Positions 19,499 to 28,824 of a stretch of 64,000 nt of DNA are shown here, piece by piece; position 1 is the first letter of the stretch; each line of letters starts with the position of its first letter. This stretch comes from Burkholderiaceae bacterium 26 (GTDB taxonomy: Bacteria; Pseudomonadota; Gammaproteobacteria; Burkholderiales; Burkholderiaceae), in the NCBI GenBank assembly GCA_000955795.1, contig JYOB01000020.1, positions 54,337 to 118,336 of the forward strand, in the 5' to 3' direction. The notes beneath the pieces were generated by a model that saw nothing but the letters and a program-made list of their open reading frames with translations, was not told the DNA's origin and made no database searches. The position numbers were made by a program, and so were the translations under genes.

Positions 19499-20128
19499 TC
19501 AAGCTGCCTTGGCTTTCGGCTGGGACAGCTCGCTTTCGCCTTCCTTCACGTAGATGGAGTTGCGAGGCTTGGCCAGCACGCGTCGCACCATCGGCTCGAA
19601 GAACGAGAGCGGCAGGTTGTCGTAATCGGCCATGAAGGCGGCGGCGTCGTATTTGGCGCAGAACTCGGCCGTGCGCTCAAACAGCTCGGGCTGGCTGCGG
19701 TACTGTTCGCGCAGGTTGCGATCGAGCCCCAGATGGTGGAAGAAGTAATAGCCCTGGAAGATGCCGTGCTTCTCGACCATCCACAGGTTTTCCGGGCTCA
19801 CGAACGGCTTGAGGATGGCCGCGGCGATGTCCGGATGGTTGAAGCTGCCCAGCGTGTCGCCAATGTCGTGGAGCAGCGCGCAGACCACGTATTCCTCGTC
19901 GCGGCCGTCGCGGTGGGCCAACGTTGCGGTTTGCAGGGAATGCGCGAGACGGTCGATCGGGAAGCCGCCGCAATCGCCGTCGAGCAGCTTCAGGTGCGCG
20001 AGCACGCGGTCGGGCAGCGCGCGGGCATAAGGCATGAACTCGGCCGAGATGGCGGCCCAGTCCTCGCGGGTGCCGTGCTCCATGTGGGAAAACGTTGCGC
20101 GCGGGGCGGTGTGCTTCGGATCGGTCAT
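19499..20128 (-). CDS. HD-domain protein resembling PhnZ/MIOX-type diiron oxygenases
   Basis: A 209-residue protein with an HD-type metal site in the arrangement of PhnZ and myo-inositol oxygenase rather than a phosphohydrolase: His63 (IDRLAHSLQTATLAHRDG), His87-Asp88 (ALLHDIGD), His98 (FNHPDI), His121 (EKHGIFQGYYFFHH), and a late Asp (161 or 168). Family members cleave C-P or C-C bonds with O2 at a mixed-valence diiron centre. No phosphonate genes are nearby, so the substrate is unknown. ATG 20128 has GGAG upstream. It is divergent from a Crp/Fnr regulator with a palindrome in between. Confidence 0.75.
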   Translation of the reverse strand: MTDPKHTAPRATFSHMEHGTREDWAAISAEFMPYARALPDRVLAHLKLLDGDCGGFPIDRLAHSLQTATLAHRDGRDEEYVVCALLHDIGDTLGSFNHPDIAAAILKPFVSPENLWMVEKHGIFQGYYFFHHLGLDRNLREQYRSQPELFERTAEFCAKYDAAAFMADYDNLPLSFFEPMVRRVLAKPRNSIYVKEGESELSQPKAKAA

Positions 20129-20240
20129 TGGGGGTGTCTCCTTCGTCGCCGGAATGGTCGCGTCGGTGCCGCGTCGTATTGTCGTATTGAATGGCTGCGC
20201 GGCTGATGGGGCATTCTCTGCCCGGCGCTTGCATGCAGAC

Positions 20241-20256
20241 TGTCAAGCGTTTGACA
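20241..20256. promoter_or_regulatory. Candidate operator between HD oxygenase and Crp/Fnr regulator
   Basis: TGTCAA-GCGT-TTGACA, a palindrome with perfect 6-bp half-sites, in the divergent region. The spacing resembles Crp/Fnr-family sites, although the half-sites differ from both TTGAT and TGTGA. It suggests autoregulation by the adjacent regulator. Confidence 0.45.
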
Positions 20257-20289
20257 ATGCTCGAACTGCCTTCGCCGCATCCTGCCGTC

Positions 20290-20988
20290 ATGCCTGCAGA
20301 CGCCTCCCATACCGCCCCGGCTCCTACGCCCTCGCAGCTCGCGCAGGGCTGGCTGCGCGACGCCCCCGCCGATCTGCTGGCCGAGATCGCGCCCACCGCG
20401 CGCCTGGTCACCTACCCTGACGGCGAATGCATCCACCCGCACGGCGGCCCGGCGCAGGGCATGTTCCTGATCGTGCGCGGCCGCGTGCGCATCAGCCGGA
20501 CGACCGACGGCGGCAGCGAACTCGTCTACGGCGTGCTGCGCGCCGGCGAATGGTTTGGCGAGATCGCGCTCATTGACGGGGGCGGCCGCACGCACAGCGC
20601 CCATGCGCAGGGGCCCACCACGCTCGTCCTGCTTGGCAGCGCGGCGTTTGCGCGCGTGGTGTCGGCCTACCCGGCCGGCATGTGGGCGCTGATGCAGCAG
20701 CTCTGCCAGCGCATCCGCCTAATCTTCGACGAGTTCGAGCACGCCAGCGAAATGCCCGCCGATGCGCGGCTCGCCCAACGGCTGCTGCAGCTCGCCCGCG
20801 CCGGCGATGGCCGCACCGTCGCCGCCAGCAATGAAGAGCTGGGCCGGATGCTGGCACGCTCGCGGCAGACGATTTCCAAGTACCTGCAGGCTTGGCAGCG
20901 CGCAGGCTGGATCCGCTGCCATTACCGCACGGTCGAGATCATCGACACGGCAGCTTTGCGGCGGCTGATCGACGGTCACGCTTCCTGA
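20290..20988 (+). CDS. Crp/Fnr-family transcriptional regulator
   Basis: About 232 residues from ATG 20290. An N-terminal cyclic-nucleotide-type beta-barrel (YPDGECIHPHGGPAQGMFLIVRGRVRI, then GEWFGEIALIDG) leads to a long dimer helix and a C-terminal winged helix (NEELGRMLARSRQTISKYLQAW). No N-terminal Cys cluster is present, so it is not an Fe-S FNR. The frame is open from 20191 with ATGs at 20233 and 20257. I prefer 20290 because the palindrome at 20241-20256 would otherwise lie inside or against the start codon. It probably controls the divergent HD oxygenase. Confidence 0.85.
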   Translation: MPADASHTAPAPTPSQLAQGWLRDAPADLLAEIAPTARLVTYPDGECIHPHGGPAQGMFLIVRGRVRISRTTDGGSELVYGVLRAGEWFGEIALIDGGGRTHSAHAQGPTTLVLLGSAAFARVVSAYPAGMWALMQQLCQRIRLIFDEFEHASEMPADARLAQRLLQLARAGDGRTVAASNEELGRMLARSRQTISKYLQAWQRAGWIRCHYRTVEIIDTAALRRLIDGHAS

Positions 20989-21084
20989 GCTTGCCCTGCG
21001 CATGGGGCACGCGCGCCGCAGCCTGCGCCGATAGAATGGTTTTTTGCCGCGCAGATCTGGCCGCCCTCCACCGCTCGCACTTCC

Positions 21085-22335
21085 ATGAACCCCATGTTCT
21101 CACCGGGCTCGCCCGAGGGCCGGCGCCTTGTGTTGTTGCTCGGCCTCGCGCAGGTGGTTTCGTGGGGCACGCTGTACTTCAGCTTCACCGTGTTTCTGGC
21201 ACCGATGCACGACACGCTCGGGTGGGCGCGGCCGTTTTTGGCGGGTGGGTTTTCACTCGGCCTGCTGGTCTGGGCACTGTGCTCGTTCTGGGTTGGGCGC
21301 GCGCTGGACCGCTGGCCTGCGCGCCGTGTGATGGGCGCAGGCACCGTGCTGGCGGCGGGCGGCCTGCTGGCGTGGTCATTCGTTTCGAACGAGACGGCCT
21401 TCCTGCTGCTCTGGCTGCCGATGGGCCTGGCGATGGCCACCACGCTCTACGACCCGGCCTTCGTCGTGCTTCGCCAGGCGTTTGGTGATGCGTATCAGCG
21501 CCCGATCATTGGCCTCACGCTGATTGCCGGGTTCTCCAGCACGCTGTGCATTCCGCTCGCGCAATGGGGCGTGGAGCACCTCGGCTGGCGGCAAACGCTG
21601 CAGCTTTTTGCGCTGGCCCATGTGCTGATCTGCCTGCCGATCCATGCCCGCCTGCGCGTGCGGCCGCCCATGCTCGCCCCTGCAGCAGCGCTTGACCCGG
21701 CAGCAGCGGTGCATGCCTCGGCATGGCGCATGGTGTTGCGCTTGCCGGTGTTCTGGGCGGTGGTGCTGGCCTTCGTGGCCACCAGCCTGATCGCCACCGT
21801 GCTCGGCGCGCACCTGATTCCGCTGCTGACGGAGAAAGGCGTGCCGACCAGTCGCCAGTTGCTGATCGCCGCGCTCATTGGCCCCGCCCAGGTGCTCGGG
21901 CGGCTAGCCATGATGCGGTCGCGCCCGGCGCACCCGGTGCGCATTGCACCGTGGACGTACGGCGCCATGGCCGCAGCGCTCACGTTGCTCGCGCTGTCCG
22001 GCGGGCCGCTGCTGATCGTGTTCGCGCTCGTCTACGGTGCTGCCAACGGCATCAACACGATGGTCCGCGCGATTGCGATGCCGGAGCTGGTTTCGCCCAA
22101 CCAGTACGCCACGCTCAACGGCCTGATGATGACGCCCGTGCTGTTGGCGCAGGCCAGCGCCCCATGGCTGGGCGCCCTGCTCTGGCGAGCCAGCGGCGGC
22201 TATGCAGCAGTCGAATGGGCGATGGTTGGAGCCGCCCTCGTCGCGCTCGTGGCCTTCGCCTATGGCTTGCGGCACGCGCAAAAACGCCACGTACCTACCG
22301 CTGCGTCGCGTACAGGGGTGACGCAATCGTCATGA
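21085..22335 (+). CDS. MFS transporter
   Basis: A 416-residue major facilitator with about 12 hydrophobic segments. The first half begins LLLGLAQVVSWGTLYFSFTVFLAP and carries a cytoplasmic loop near the second segment (RALDRWPARRVMGAG). A central loop is near residues 190-210. The family resembles the monocarboxylate/oxalate-type or unknown-substrate MFS carriers common in Burkholderiales. There is no clear operon partner; the Crp/Fnr gene ends about 97 bp upstream. Substrate not predictable. Confidence 0.8.
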   Translation: MNPMFSPGSPEGRRLVLLLGLAQVVSWGTLYFSFTVFLAPMHDTLGWARPFLAGGFSLGLLVWALCSFWVGRALDRWPARRVMGAGTVLAAGGLLAWSFVSNETAFLLLWLPMGLAMATTLYDPAFVVLRQAFGDAYQRPIIGLTLIAGFSSTLCIPLAQWGVEHLGWRQTLQLFALAHVLICLPIHARLRVRPPMLAPAAALDPAAAVHASAWRMVLRLPVFWAVVLAFVATSLIATVLGAHLIPLLTEKGVPTSRQLLIAALIGPAQVLGRLAMMRSRPAHPVRIAPWTYGAMAAALTLLALSGGPLLIVFALVYGAANGINTMVRAIAMPELVSPNQYATLNGLMMTPVLLAQASAPWLGALLWRASGGYAAVEWAMVGAALVALVAFAYGLRHAQKRHVPTAASRTGVTQSS

Positions 22336-22398
22336 CGCATTCACCACTTTGAGCGCAGGAGATTGCTTTTAGGAACCTTTGGAAGCGCACATCTGTCT

Positions 22399-22422
22399 TG
22401 AAACATGGGACGTGATGTTTCA
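22399..22422. promoter_or_regulatory. Inverted repeat upstream of ferritin-like gene
   Basis: TGAAACAT-N8-ATGTTTCA has perfect 8-bp half-sites. It lies 55-78 bp upstream of the ferritin-like gene in the only gap before it, where an operator would be expected. The binding protein is unknown. Confidence 0.4.
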
Positions 22423-22476
22423 TTCTCATAGCAAGGGCGGTCCGCTTTTTGCGAGATTGCCGACGGAGGAAGCGCC

Positions 22477-23328
22477 TTGTCACAGGTTCATCTGGAAACA
22501 TCTGAGAGCGAGCGCATGCCGTGGTCGGTCCAGGAGATCGCTTACGACAGCATCGACGTGGCACGCGTACGCGAAAACGGCACGCTGTTCTACCTTGTTG
22601 CCAGTGCGTCGTTTGTGGAGAGTGGCTCTGACCTCTATGCCAGCAACCTCGCCCAGTACTACGCCGATCGCCCCGAAACCGCGCACTGGCTGATCCACCA
22701 TTGGGAACGCGAAGAGCTTCAGCACGGCCTTGCCCTGCGCCGCTACGTTGAAACCGTATGGCCCGAGTTCGACTGGGAGCGCGGCTACGCCCGCTTCTTC
22801 GAGGAATACTCGGTCACCTGTTCGGTCGACCAGTTCGAGCCCACGCAGGCGTTGGAAATGGTCGCGCGCTGCGTCGTCGAAATGGGCACCGCCACTTTCT
22901 ATCGGGCCATCGCCCAAGCCGCGGCTGAGGCCGATGAACCGGTGCTGCGCGACCTCGCCAGCCGCATCTCGGCCGATGAAGTCCGACATTACAAACACTT
23001 CCTGCGTTTCTTCAACGAGTGCAACGCGAGCGAAGGCGTCGGCCGCGCACGCGTGCTCAAGGCGCTCGCCTCACGCCTGCGTGAAATCAAGAACGAAGAT
23101 TCGATGATCGCCCTGCGCAATGTGCTGCGTATCGAGCGCAGCCAGGAAGATGTGCCCGAGGCTGATGTCCGCGCGCTGAACTCGCGCGTCAGCGCGCTGG
23201 TGCGCTCTTATCTGCCGCTGGATATGGCGGCCAAGATGTTGCTCAAGCCGCTGCGCCTGCGCCCGGGGTTCGAGCGCTCGATTCGGCCGCCCCTGGTGGC
23301 CGTGGTGCGGCGGGTGATCCTGCATTAG
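22477..23328 (+). CDS. Ferritin-like diiron-domain protein
   Basis: A 283-residue, mostly helical protein. Paired carboxylate motifs of a diiron four-helix bundle are visible: [11 protein letters not shown] (ExxH) near residue 80, [11 protein letters not shown] near 135, and [12 protein letters not shown] near 170. It is not a standard ferritin or bacterioferritin; similar proteins are annotated only as ferritin-like. The start is TTG at 22477, supported by GGAGG 8 bases upstream. The C-terminal 80 residues are basic and may contact membrane or nucleic acid. It is followed by a terminator and preceded by an inverted repeat. Confidence 0.75.
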   Translation: MSQVHLETSESERMPWSVQEIAYDSIDVARVRENGTLFYLVASASFVESGSDLYASNLAQYYADRPETAHWLIHHWEREELQHGLALRRYVETVWPEFDWERGYARFFEEYSVTCSVDQFEPTQALEMVARCVVEMGTATFYRAIAQAAAEADEPVLRDLASRISADEVRHYKHFLRFFNECNASEGVGRARVLKALASRLREIKNEDSMIALRNVLRIERSQEDVPEADVRALNSRVSALVRSYLPLDMAAKMLLKPLRLRPGFERSIRPPLVAVVRRVILH

Positions 23329-23360
23329 ACCGCCGCGCACGAACGAGGCGCCAACAAAAA

Positions 23361-23380
23361 ACCCGGGTTGAAGCCCGGGT
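23361..23380. terminator. Bidirectional rho-independent terminator
   Basis: 7-bp stem ACCCGGG / CCCGGGT with a six-base loop, flanked by A-rich and T-rich runs. It lies between the convergent ferritin-like and chemoreceptor genes. Confidence 0.9.
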
Positions 23381-23409
23381 TTTTCTTATCCAGCCGACCA
23401 CGAACCGCT

Positions 23410-25398
23410 TCAGGCCAACCGGAACACGTCCACAGCGCCGCGCAGTTCCTGGGCCTGTTGGCGCAGGCTCTCGGCGGCGGCAGCCGCTTCTTCAACCAGC
23501 GCAGCGTTCTGCTGCGTCACCTCGTCCATCGACGTGACCGCATGGTTGACCTCTTCGATCCCTTGCGACTGCTCGCGCGAGGCGTGGCTGATCTCGCCCA
23601 TCAGACCGGCGATGCGTTCCACGCGCGTCACGATGTCCTGCATGGCATCACCGGCGCCGCGTGCGGCCTGGTTGCCGGCCTGCACTTCTTCAACCGAACG
23701 ATTGATCAATTCCTTGATCTCCTTGGCGGCCGCCGCGCTGCGCTGAGCGAGGCTGCGCACCTCGCCGGCCACGACGGCAAAGCCCCGGCCCTGTTCGCCT
23801 GCGCGGGCAGCTTCCACGGCGGCGTTCAGCGCCAGGATGTTCGTCTGGAAAGCGATACCGTCGATGATGCCTGTGATGTCAGCAATCTTCTGCGCCGTGG
23901 CGTGGATGCCAGACATGGTGCCGACCAGCCGCTCGACCGTCTGCCCGCCGGCATTGGCCGCCTCGCTGGCGGACTGCACCATGTCATGCGCGTGGTGGGC
24001 GCTCTCGGCGTTCTGGCGCACGGTGGCGGCCAGTTGTTCGATGCTCGATGCGGTGCGCTCCAGATTGCCAGCCTGCGCTTCCGTGCGGGCGGAAAGATCC
24101 GCATTGCCGGCCGCGATCTGGCCGGTGCTCGATGCGATGGTGGAGGCGCTTGCGCGAACCTTGTCGACGATGCCCGAGAGGCCATCGCCCACGCCGTTGA
24201 CAGCGCGCATCACCTGGCCGATTTCATCGCGGCGGGTGGTGGGCAGGCGGTGCGTGAGATCGCCCGCAGCCACACGCTGGGCCGCGTCTACCACCTCGGC
24301 CAACGGCGTGCTCACAGTTCGGCGCAGCATCCAGTACAGCCCGCCGGCCAGCAGCGCACCGAGTGCCAGCCCCAGCAGCAGGAAGCGATTGCGGGCGGCA
24401 AGCAGATCGGCGTTGAGCTCATCTACGTAGGCCGTGCCGGCAATCACCAGTTGCCAATCCGGGTATTGCGTGAAGACCGTCAGGCGCTCACGCGCGGTGC
24501 CACCTTCCGTGTCGGCCAGCGTATGACGCAGCGTGCCGTCCTTGCGCGCGATCATCTCGCGCACCCAGGCTTGGCCGGCGGCGTCTTTGGCGTCGAGCAG
24601 GTTCTTGCCTTCGCGGTCTTGCGTGTGGTCGATCAGCACCTTGCCCTGATCGGCGCCGGGCTTGCCGTCGATGACGAAATAGCCGCCCGTCTTGCCGATG
24701 CCGTGCGAGCGGATCTTGTCCTTGAGCAGCGCCAATTCCGAGCGCACGTCCACACCCACATACAGCGCGCCGATCACCTTGCCCGACGCATCGCGCACGG
24801 GTTCGTACTTGCTCATGTACGGCACGCCAAACAGCCACGCCAGGCCGCGGAACGACTCGCCGGCCATCAGGGCTTTGTAGCTGGGGTGGGCGCGATCGAG
24901 AAGCGTGCCGATCGCGCGTTCGCCGTTTTCCTTCTTGAGCGACGTCGTCACGCGCACGAAGTCGTCACCGGTGCGGGCGAACACGGTGGCGATGGTGCCG
25001 CCGGTGCGCGCGAAGAACTTGTCCGGCACGGTGAAGTTGAGGTTCAGGACCGTGTCACCGCTTTTGAAGGTAGGCGTCGGCTTGCCCGCCACTTGCACGG
25101 TTTGCGCCGGGTCCACGCTGTAGGGGCCGGGCGCGGCGTCGGCAAAGGCGGTCAGAAAGCGGTCGGCCTCGGTGCGCATGGTGCCGTCGAACAGGCCGAT
25201 CATGTCGCGCATGGCGGCCTCCTGGTTGTGCATGGCCGATTGCGTATTGGCTTCCAGCATGCGCAGGCTCGATTGCGAGTTCGCCAGCGCAAACATGCCG
25301 AACACCGCCACCAGGGCGATCAGGCCAATCACGGCCAGCCGGGTACCGAGGCTGGTTGGGGGTTGTGAAACTTCAGAAAGGGGCGCAGACGCTCTCAT
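23410..25398 (-). CDS. Methyl-accepting chemotaxis protein with Cache sensor domain
   Basis: A 662-residue chemoreceptor. TM1 is at about residues 19-39; a periplasmic Cache-type (Cache_3/Cache_2 fusion) domain follows with [17 protein letters not shown] and a second PAS-like lobe; TM2 is near residues 340-360; then come HAMP and a signalling domain with the conserved hairpin tip near [20 protein letters not shown] and the I-D-G-I-A-F-Q-T-N region. There is no C-terminal NWETF-like pentapeptide. The start is ATG 25398, with AGGGA upstream, rather than the longer frame to 25500. It lies 94 bp downstream of the PelA-like gene on the same strand and may share its transcript. Confidence 0.93.
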   Translation of the reverse strand: MRASAPLSEVSQPPTSLGTRLAVIGLIALVAVFGMFALANSQSSLRMLEANTQSAMHNQEAAMRDMIGLFDGTMRTEADRFLTAFADAAPGPYSVDPAQTVQVAGKPTPTFKSGDTVLNLNFTVPDKFFARTGGTIATVFARTGDDFVRVTTSLKKENGERAIGTLLDRAHPSYKALMAGESFRGLAWLFGVPYMSKYEPVRDASGKVIGALYVGVDVRSELALLKDKIRSHGIGKTGGYFVIDGKPGADQGKVLIDHTQDREGKNLLDAKDAAGQAWVREMIARKDGTLRHTLADTEGGTARERLTVFTQYPDWQLVIAGTAYVDELNADLLAARNRFLLLGLALGALLAGGLYWMLRRTVSTPLAEVVDAAQRVAAGDLTHRLPTTRRDEIGQVMRAVNGVGDGLSGIVDKVRASASTIASSTGQIAAGNADLSARTEAQAGNLERTASSIEQLAATVRQNAESAHHAHDMVQSASEAANAGGQTVERLVGTMSGIHATAQKIADITGIIDGIAFQTNILALNAAVEAARAGEQGRGFAVVAGEVRSLAQRSAAAAKEIKELINRSVEEVQAGNQAARGAGDAMQDIVTRVERIAGLMGEISHASREQSQGIEEVNHAVTSMDEVTQQNAALVEEAAAAAESLRQQAQELRGAVDVFRLA

Positions 25399-25492
25399 GC
25401 TTTTTTCCCTGGGGGTCGTCAGTCGGGTTAACAACGGATCAACCTTGAAAAGCTTGAGCGCAAACGTTTTGCAATCCGCTATGTCCGGAGAA

Positions 25493-28279
25493 TCAGACAT
25501 GCGTCTGCGCTTCCAGACGTCTTTTATCGCAAGTTAGCTCAACGTGTTGGGGCGTGAGCTTGGCGGGGTTGCCCGCACCCAGGTCGATGCGCCAGTCAGC
25601 GCCATGTGATGCACTCACTTCGCGGCCGTCCACGGTCGCCCGGCAACGGGTTGCATTGGCAAAGCGGATGAACGGTCGCGTATAGCCGGCAACGTCGACC
25701 GACAGCGAGCGGCCATCCGCACTGCGTTGCCAGTTCGACAGCCTGCCGCTGGCATCGCGCACGTAGGGCTGCGTTGGCGCGGCGGTGTTCAGGGTGAAGC
25801 GCGCCGAGCCGCTGGTCAGGTGGATGTAGGTGCCGCCCGGGCCTGCAGCGTAGCCAGCCACATCGCGTGCATCGGCAAGGCGCGGCACGCCCGGCCCCGC
25901 CCAGCGCACGGTCCGCAGATCGCCATTGCCGCGCACGACCCAGGCATCGCCGTCACGGGCAACGGCCATGGTGCGGAAGTCGAGCACCTTGCGGATGTAG
26001 TCCGACGCGTAGATCGGCATGACCGGCTGCGCGACAGCCCAGTCATACACCTGCCGCAAGGCGGTAAGCGAGGCCAGCTTGGTGCCGGAATACATGTGGT
26101 AGTAAATGCCGATCGGCTTGAAGCGATAAGGTTTTTCGGTCAGTTCAAACGTTTCGATGGCGCGCGAAAAGCCGTAATACGGGCCGTGCCAGAGGTTGGT
26201 GTAGATGTTCTCGTTCTGGTCGGGCGCAAATACCTGGAAGAGGCCATCGCCTTTGTCCACGCCAAGCGGCGCGACGGCCGTCCAGCTCGGGTTGGAGCGC
26301 GTGATGTAGGTGTCGCCGCCGTTCATGTTCAGCACCCCGGCCTCGACCGTCTTCTGCACGGCAATCGGCGGCACCTGGCCATTGCCGCTCCAGAGCAGCA
26401 CCTTCACGCGCTTGCCCGGCGGGGCCAGCCTGGAATTGATGTAGTGGATGGAGCCCGCGATCTCGCGGTCGAAACTGAAGCGGTAATTGGGGATCCTCAA
26501 CGAGAAGGCGGTGTCGGTGCCTTCGGGCGTTTCGGCAGAAGTCGGATCAGGCGGGTTGGTAGTAAGCAGCCAGTTGAACGGGTGCGAGAACGTGTGGCTG
26601 GCCAGTTCCACATAGGGCTGCGCAAAGATGCTGCGCGCGATCGGCTCAAGCTGCGGCGTGAGCTTCGGGTACACACCGTCGGCCGCCACTTCGCCCTCGA
26701 TGATCGACACGGTAGTCGGCACCTTGTAGCGATCCAGAATGTCGCGCAGCAAGGCCTGGCCGGAGAACTCGCCGGGCGGGAACTCGGTGCGGGAGGCGAA
26801 TCCGTCGCCGTCGATATGCACGGTCATCAGCCGTCGGCCGTTCTCCGTGGTGGTGTCAGGCACCGGCATGGCGGGCAGTTGCAGCGCGCGGCGCAGAAAA
26901 TCCAGTGGCTGGATCACCCAGCGCGCCTGGTCGACATCGGGCATGCGAAATACACCGAAGGGCTGCAGCACGTAGCCACCCCACGGCATGATGGCCGCCG
27001 CATCGTAGGTGTAGCTGCCGGCCGAGAGCCGCAATAGCGATTGCGCTCCCGCCACACCGGGGTCCACCTGCACGCCCACGGCCATGCGTCGATCGGGATG
27101 GGGCTGCAGCTCGAAGCCCATCATCGGATCATGCGAGACGATGGCAAGGGGCCCCGCCGGCGTGCCGGACACGGCTCGCAGACCTAGCATCTGCGCCGTG
27201 GCCGCATCCATGTTCAGCCCGAACTGGTTGAACATCGCCACACGCACGCCGGCGCCCATCGTGCGCCTGAGCCACGACGCCCACGCGCCCGGTCGCGGTG
27301 CGTTGCCGTCGAACCAGGTGACGACGCCGGCATAGCGGTCGGGCGTGACGGTCGGCAACGGCTTGTTGGCGTCGGCAAACTCGGTGCGATAGCCCAGATA
27401 GTTGATAGGCATGGCCAGATAGAGCACCGAGGGGGCGGTGTTGCGGCTGGTGCCGGGCTCCTGAGCTTCGACCAACAAGACACGGCGCGGCATCACTTCC
27501 AGCCGGCCAATGCCGATGAAGTCCGCGCCCGGTGTGGTGGCGTAGCTGGTGACGCCCGCAGCGCGCGCCACGTTGGCGGTCTCCCGCAGACAGGTGCGGT
27601 TGTAGTTGACGCAGTAATCGAGCGCGACCGCCGGCAAGTGATACTGCGCCCCGATGTTGCGCAGCGTAGCAATGCGTGCGGCGCGGTCGGCATCGGGCAC
27701 ATCGCGCAGACCTTCGCCGCCGGTGCGCTCACGCACCAGACCCGCCGTCACGACGCCGGACAACTGCGGCGCCAGCGTCTCGACCCAGGCCGTGCCGCCA
27801 GCCAGCAGCTTCGTCTGCGGTGCGCGTGCGTGCAACGCCTGAACCAGCGCCGCAACGGAATTGGCGGCATCGGGGGCACTGCGTTGGAGCGCGTCCAGCC
27901 CATCGAGCAGGAAGCCTCGGTAGCCTTGCGCGAGCAGCGGCGCAAAGACCTGGTCGATCACATTCGCAGGCCAGGCACTTGAGCGCATCGCATCGGTCTG
28001 CTGCGTCAAATCTACGCGAGCGAACCAGAGCGTGGACGATGGCTGTTTCGGATCGAAACTGCCGGCGGTTGCCGGGTCCAGCACGACCCAGTCGAAGGCT
28101 TGCAGTTCAGCGACGGGCACATCGCGGCCGTAGTAAAAGGCCATCTGCGGATCTGCAGGCGCAGGCGTTACCGGCTGTTGTGCGCGCGCGGCCGCAACGC
28201 CGAACGCCCACGTAACGGCACCCAGCCACGCCGTCCGCCACCACAAACCCATGCTGCCCACAACTCGCTTGCCCTGCAT
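25493..28279 (-). CDS. PelA-like bifunctional glycoside hydrolase (GH114)/polysaccharide deacetylase
   Basis: A 928-residue exported protein. After a signal peptide (cleavage near AAARAQQ) comes a TIM-barrel-like GH114 region ([42 protein letters not shown]), a linker domain, then a carbohydrate esterase-like deacetylase with VHIDGDGF near residue 490 and [11 protein letters not shown] (the metal His pair), and a C-terminal beta domain. This is the domain order of PelA, which hydrolyses and deacetylates the cationic Pel polysaccharide. No pelB-G genes are adjacent. ATG 28279 has GAGG 7 bases upstream; the frame opens with TTG at 28291. Confidence 0.85.
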   Translation of the reverse strand: MQGKRVVGSMGLWWRTAWLGAVTWAFGVAAARAQQPVTPAPADPQMAFYYGRDVPVAELQAFDWVVLDPATAGSFDPKQPSSTLWFARVDLTQQTDAMRSSAWPANVIDQVFAPLLAQGYRGFLLDGLDALQRSAPDAANSVAALVQALHARAPQTKLLAGGTAWVETLAPQLSGVVTAGLVRERTGGEGLRDVPDADRAARIATLRNIGAQYHLPAVALDYCVNYNRTCLRETANVARAAGVTSYATTPGADFIGIGRLEVMPRRVLLVEAQEPGTSRNTAPSVLYLAMPINYLGYRTEFADANKPLPTVTPDRYAGVVTWFDGNAPRPGAWASWLRRTMGAGVRVAMFNQFGLNMDAATAQMLGLRAVSGTPAGPLAIVSHDPMMGFELQPHPDRRMAVGVQVDPGVAGAQSLLRLSAGSYTYDAAAIMPWGGYVLQPFGVFRMPDVDQARWVIQPLDFLRRALQLPAMPVPDTTTENGRRLMTVHIDGDGFASRTEFPPGEFSGQALLRDILDRYKVPTTVSIIEGEVAADGVYPKLTPQLEPIARSIFAQPYVELASHTFSHPFNWLLTTNPPDPTSAETPEGTDTAFSLRIPNYRFSFDREIAGSIHYINSRLAPPGKRVKVLLWSGNGQVPPIAVQKTVEAGVLNMNGGDTYITRSNPSWTAVAPLGVDKGDGLFQVFAPDQNENIYTNLWHGPYYGFSRAIETFELTEKPYRFKPIGIYYHMYSGTKLASLTALRQVYDWAVAQPVMPIYASDYIRKVLDFRTMAVARDGDAWVVRGNGDLRTVRWAGPGVPRLADARDVAGYAAGPGGTYIHLTSGSARFTLNTAAPTQPYVRDASGRLSNWQRSADGRSLSVDVAGYTRPFIRFANATRCRATVDGREVSASHGADWRIDLGAGNPAKLTPQHVELTCDKRRLEAQTHV

Positions 28280-28354
28280 CCCAATCCTCAAAAGTCAGTC
28301 CGACTTTTATTGTGACGGGCTGCAGGCCGATTGCAATGTTTGTGGCTTAGGGGG

Positions 28355-28393
28355 ACGTGCCCGCCACGCTGCCCTGGGGCACGTGGCGGGGCA
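28355..28393 (-). other. Overlapping alternative hairpins between small gene and pelA-like gene
   Basis: TGCCCGCCACG (28358-28368) can pair with CGTGGCGGGGCA (28382-28393), whereas ACGTGCCC (28355-28362) can instead pair with GGGCACGT (28377-28384). The two stems share bases and cannot form together. The element directly follows the stop of the 75-residue gene and precedes the PelA-like gene. It has no T run, so it may be an attenuator-like or mRNA-stability structure. Confidence 0.4.
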
Positions 28394-28399
28394 AGCGGC

Positions 28400-28627
28400 T
28401 CAGTAGCCGACCACCGTGTACTGCGGAAATTCAGCTTCGAACGCTTTTTCCAGGTCGTCGACGCTGGCGACTGCGGAAGTGTAGACAGCGGTTGTCGTGC
28501 CGCTGTTGTACGCGAGCGTGACGGCCCAGGCCGCGTGCGCCTGGTTGACGCGATCGCGTGCGGCCTGAGCCGCCAGTTGACCAGGGCCGTTGTCAGGTTT
28601 GGTTCCGTAGACTTTGCAGTTGGACAT
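28400..28627 (-). CDS. Small hypothetical protein (75 aa)
   Basis: I do not recognise this family. ATG 28627 is preceded by GGAG at 9 bases, which supports a real gene beginning MSNCKVYGTKPDNGPGQ. The protein is soluble, with one early Cys, an Ala/Gln-rich segment and an acidic C-terminal part (VDDLEKAFEAEFPQY). It has no signal peptide. It is the first gene of a possible three-gene leftward unit with the PelA-like enzyme (121 bp downstream) and the chemoreceptor. Confidence 0.6.
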   Translation of the reverse strand: MSNCKVYGTKPDNGPGQLAAQAARDRVNQAHAAWAVTLAYNSGTTTAVYTSAVASVDDLEKAFEAEFPQYTVVGY

Positions 28628-28824
28628 GGCAATCACTCCGAAGATGTGGAAGGAATGCCGCCAGCGCACGGGCGAGGACACGCTCGGTCTGGCTGGTCTG
28701 CGATCTCGACGATACGGGCGAACAGACGCGCTGCCGGCTTGTCCCGCCGGCATGCACCAGCGACACGGCCAGCGTAAAAGCCGGGGCCGCGCGCCGGAAT
28801 GGTGCGTTCGTCAGGGCTGACGTT

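Noticed and set aside
23368..25368. A 666-residue open frame opposite the chemoreceptor
   Set aside because: It is an antisense shadow caused by high GC codon bias. Its product is Arg/His/Ala-rich without domains, whereas the minus strand encodes a clear chemoreceptor.
25445..25475. A possible FNR box in the chemoreceptor leader (TTGATCCGTTGTTAA)
   Set aside because: The second half-site matches poorly, so I do not count it with the two better sites.
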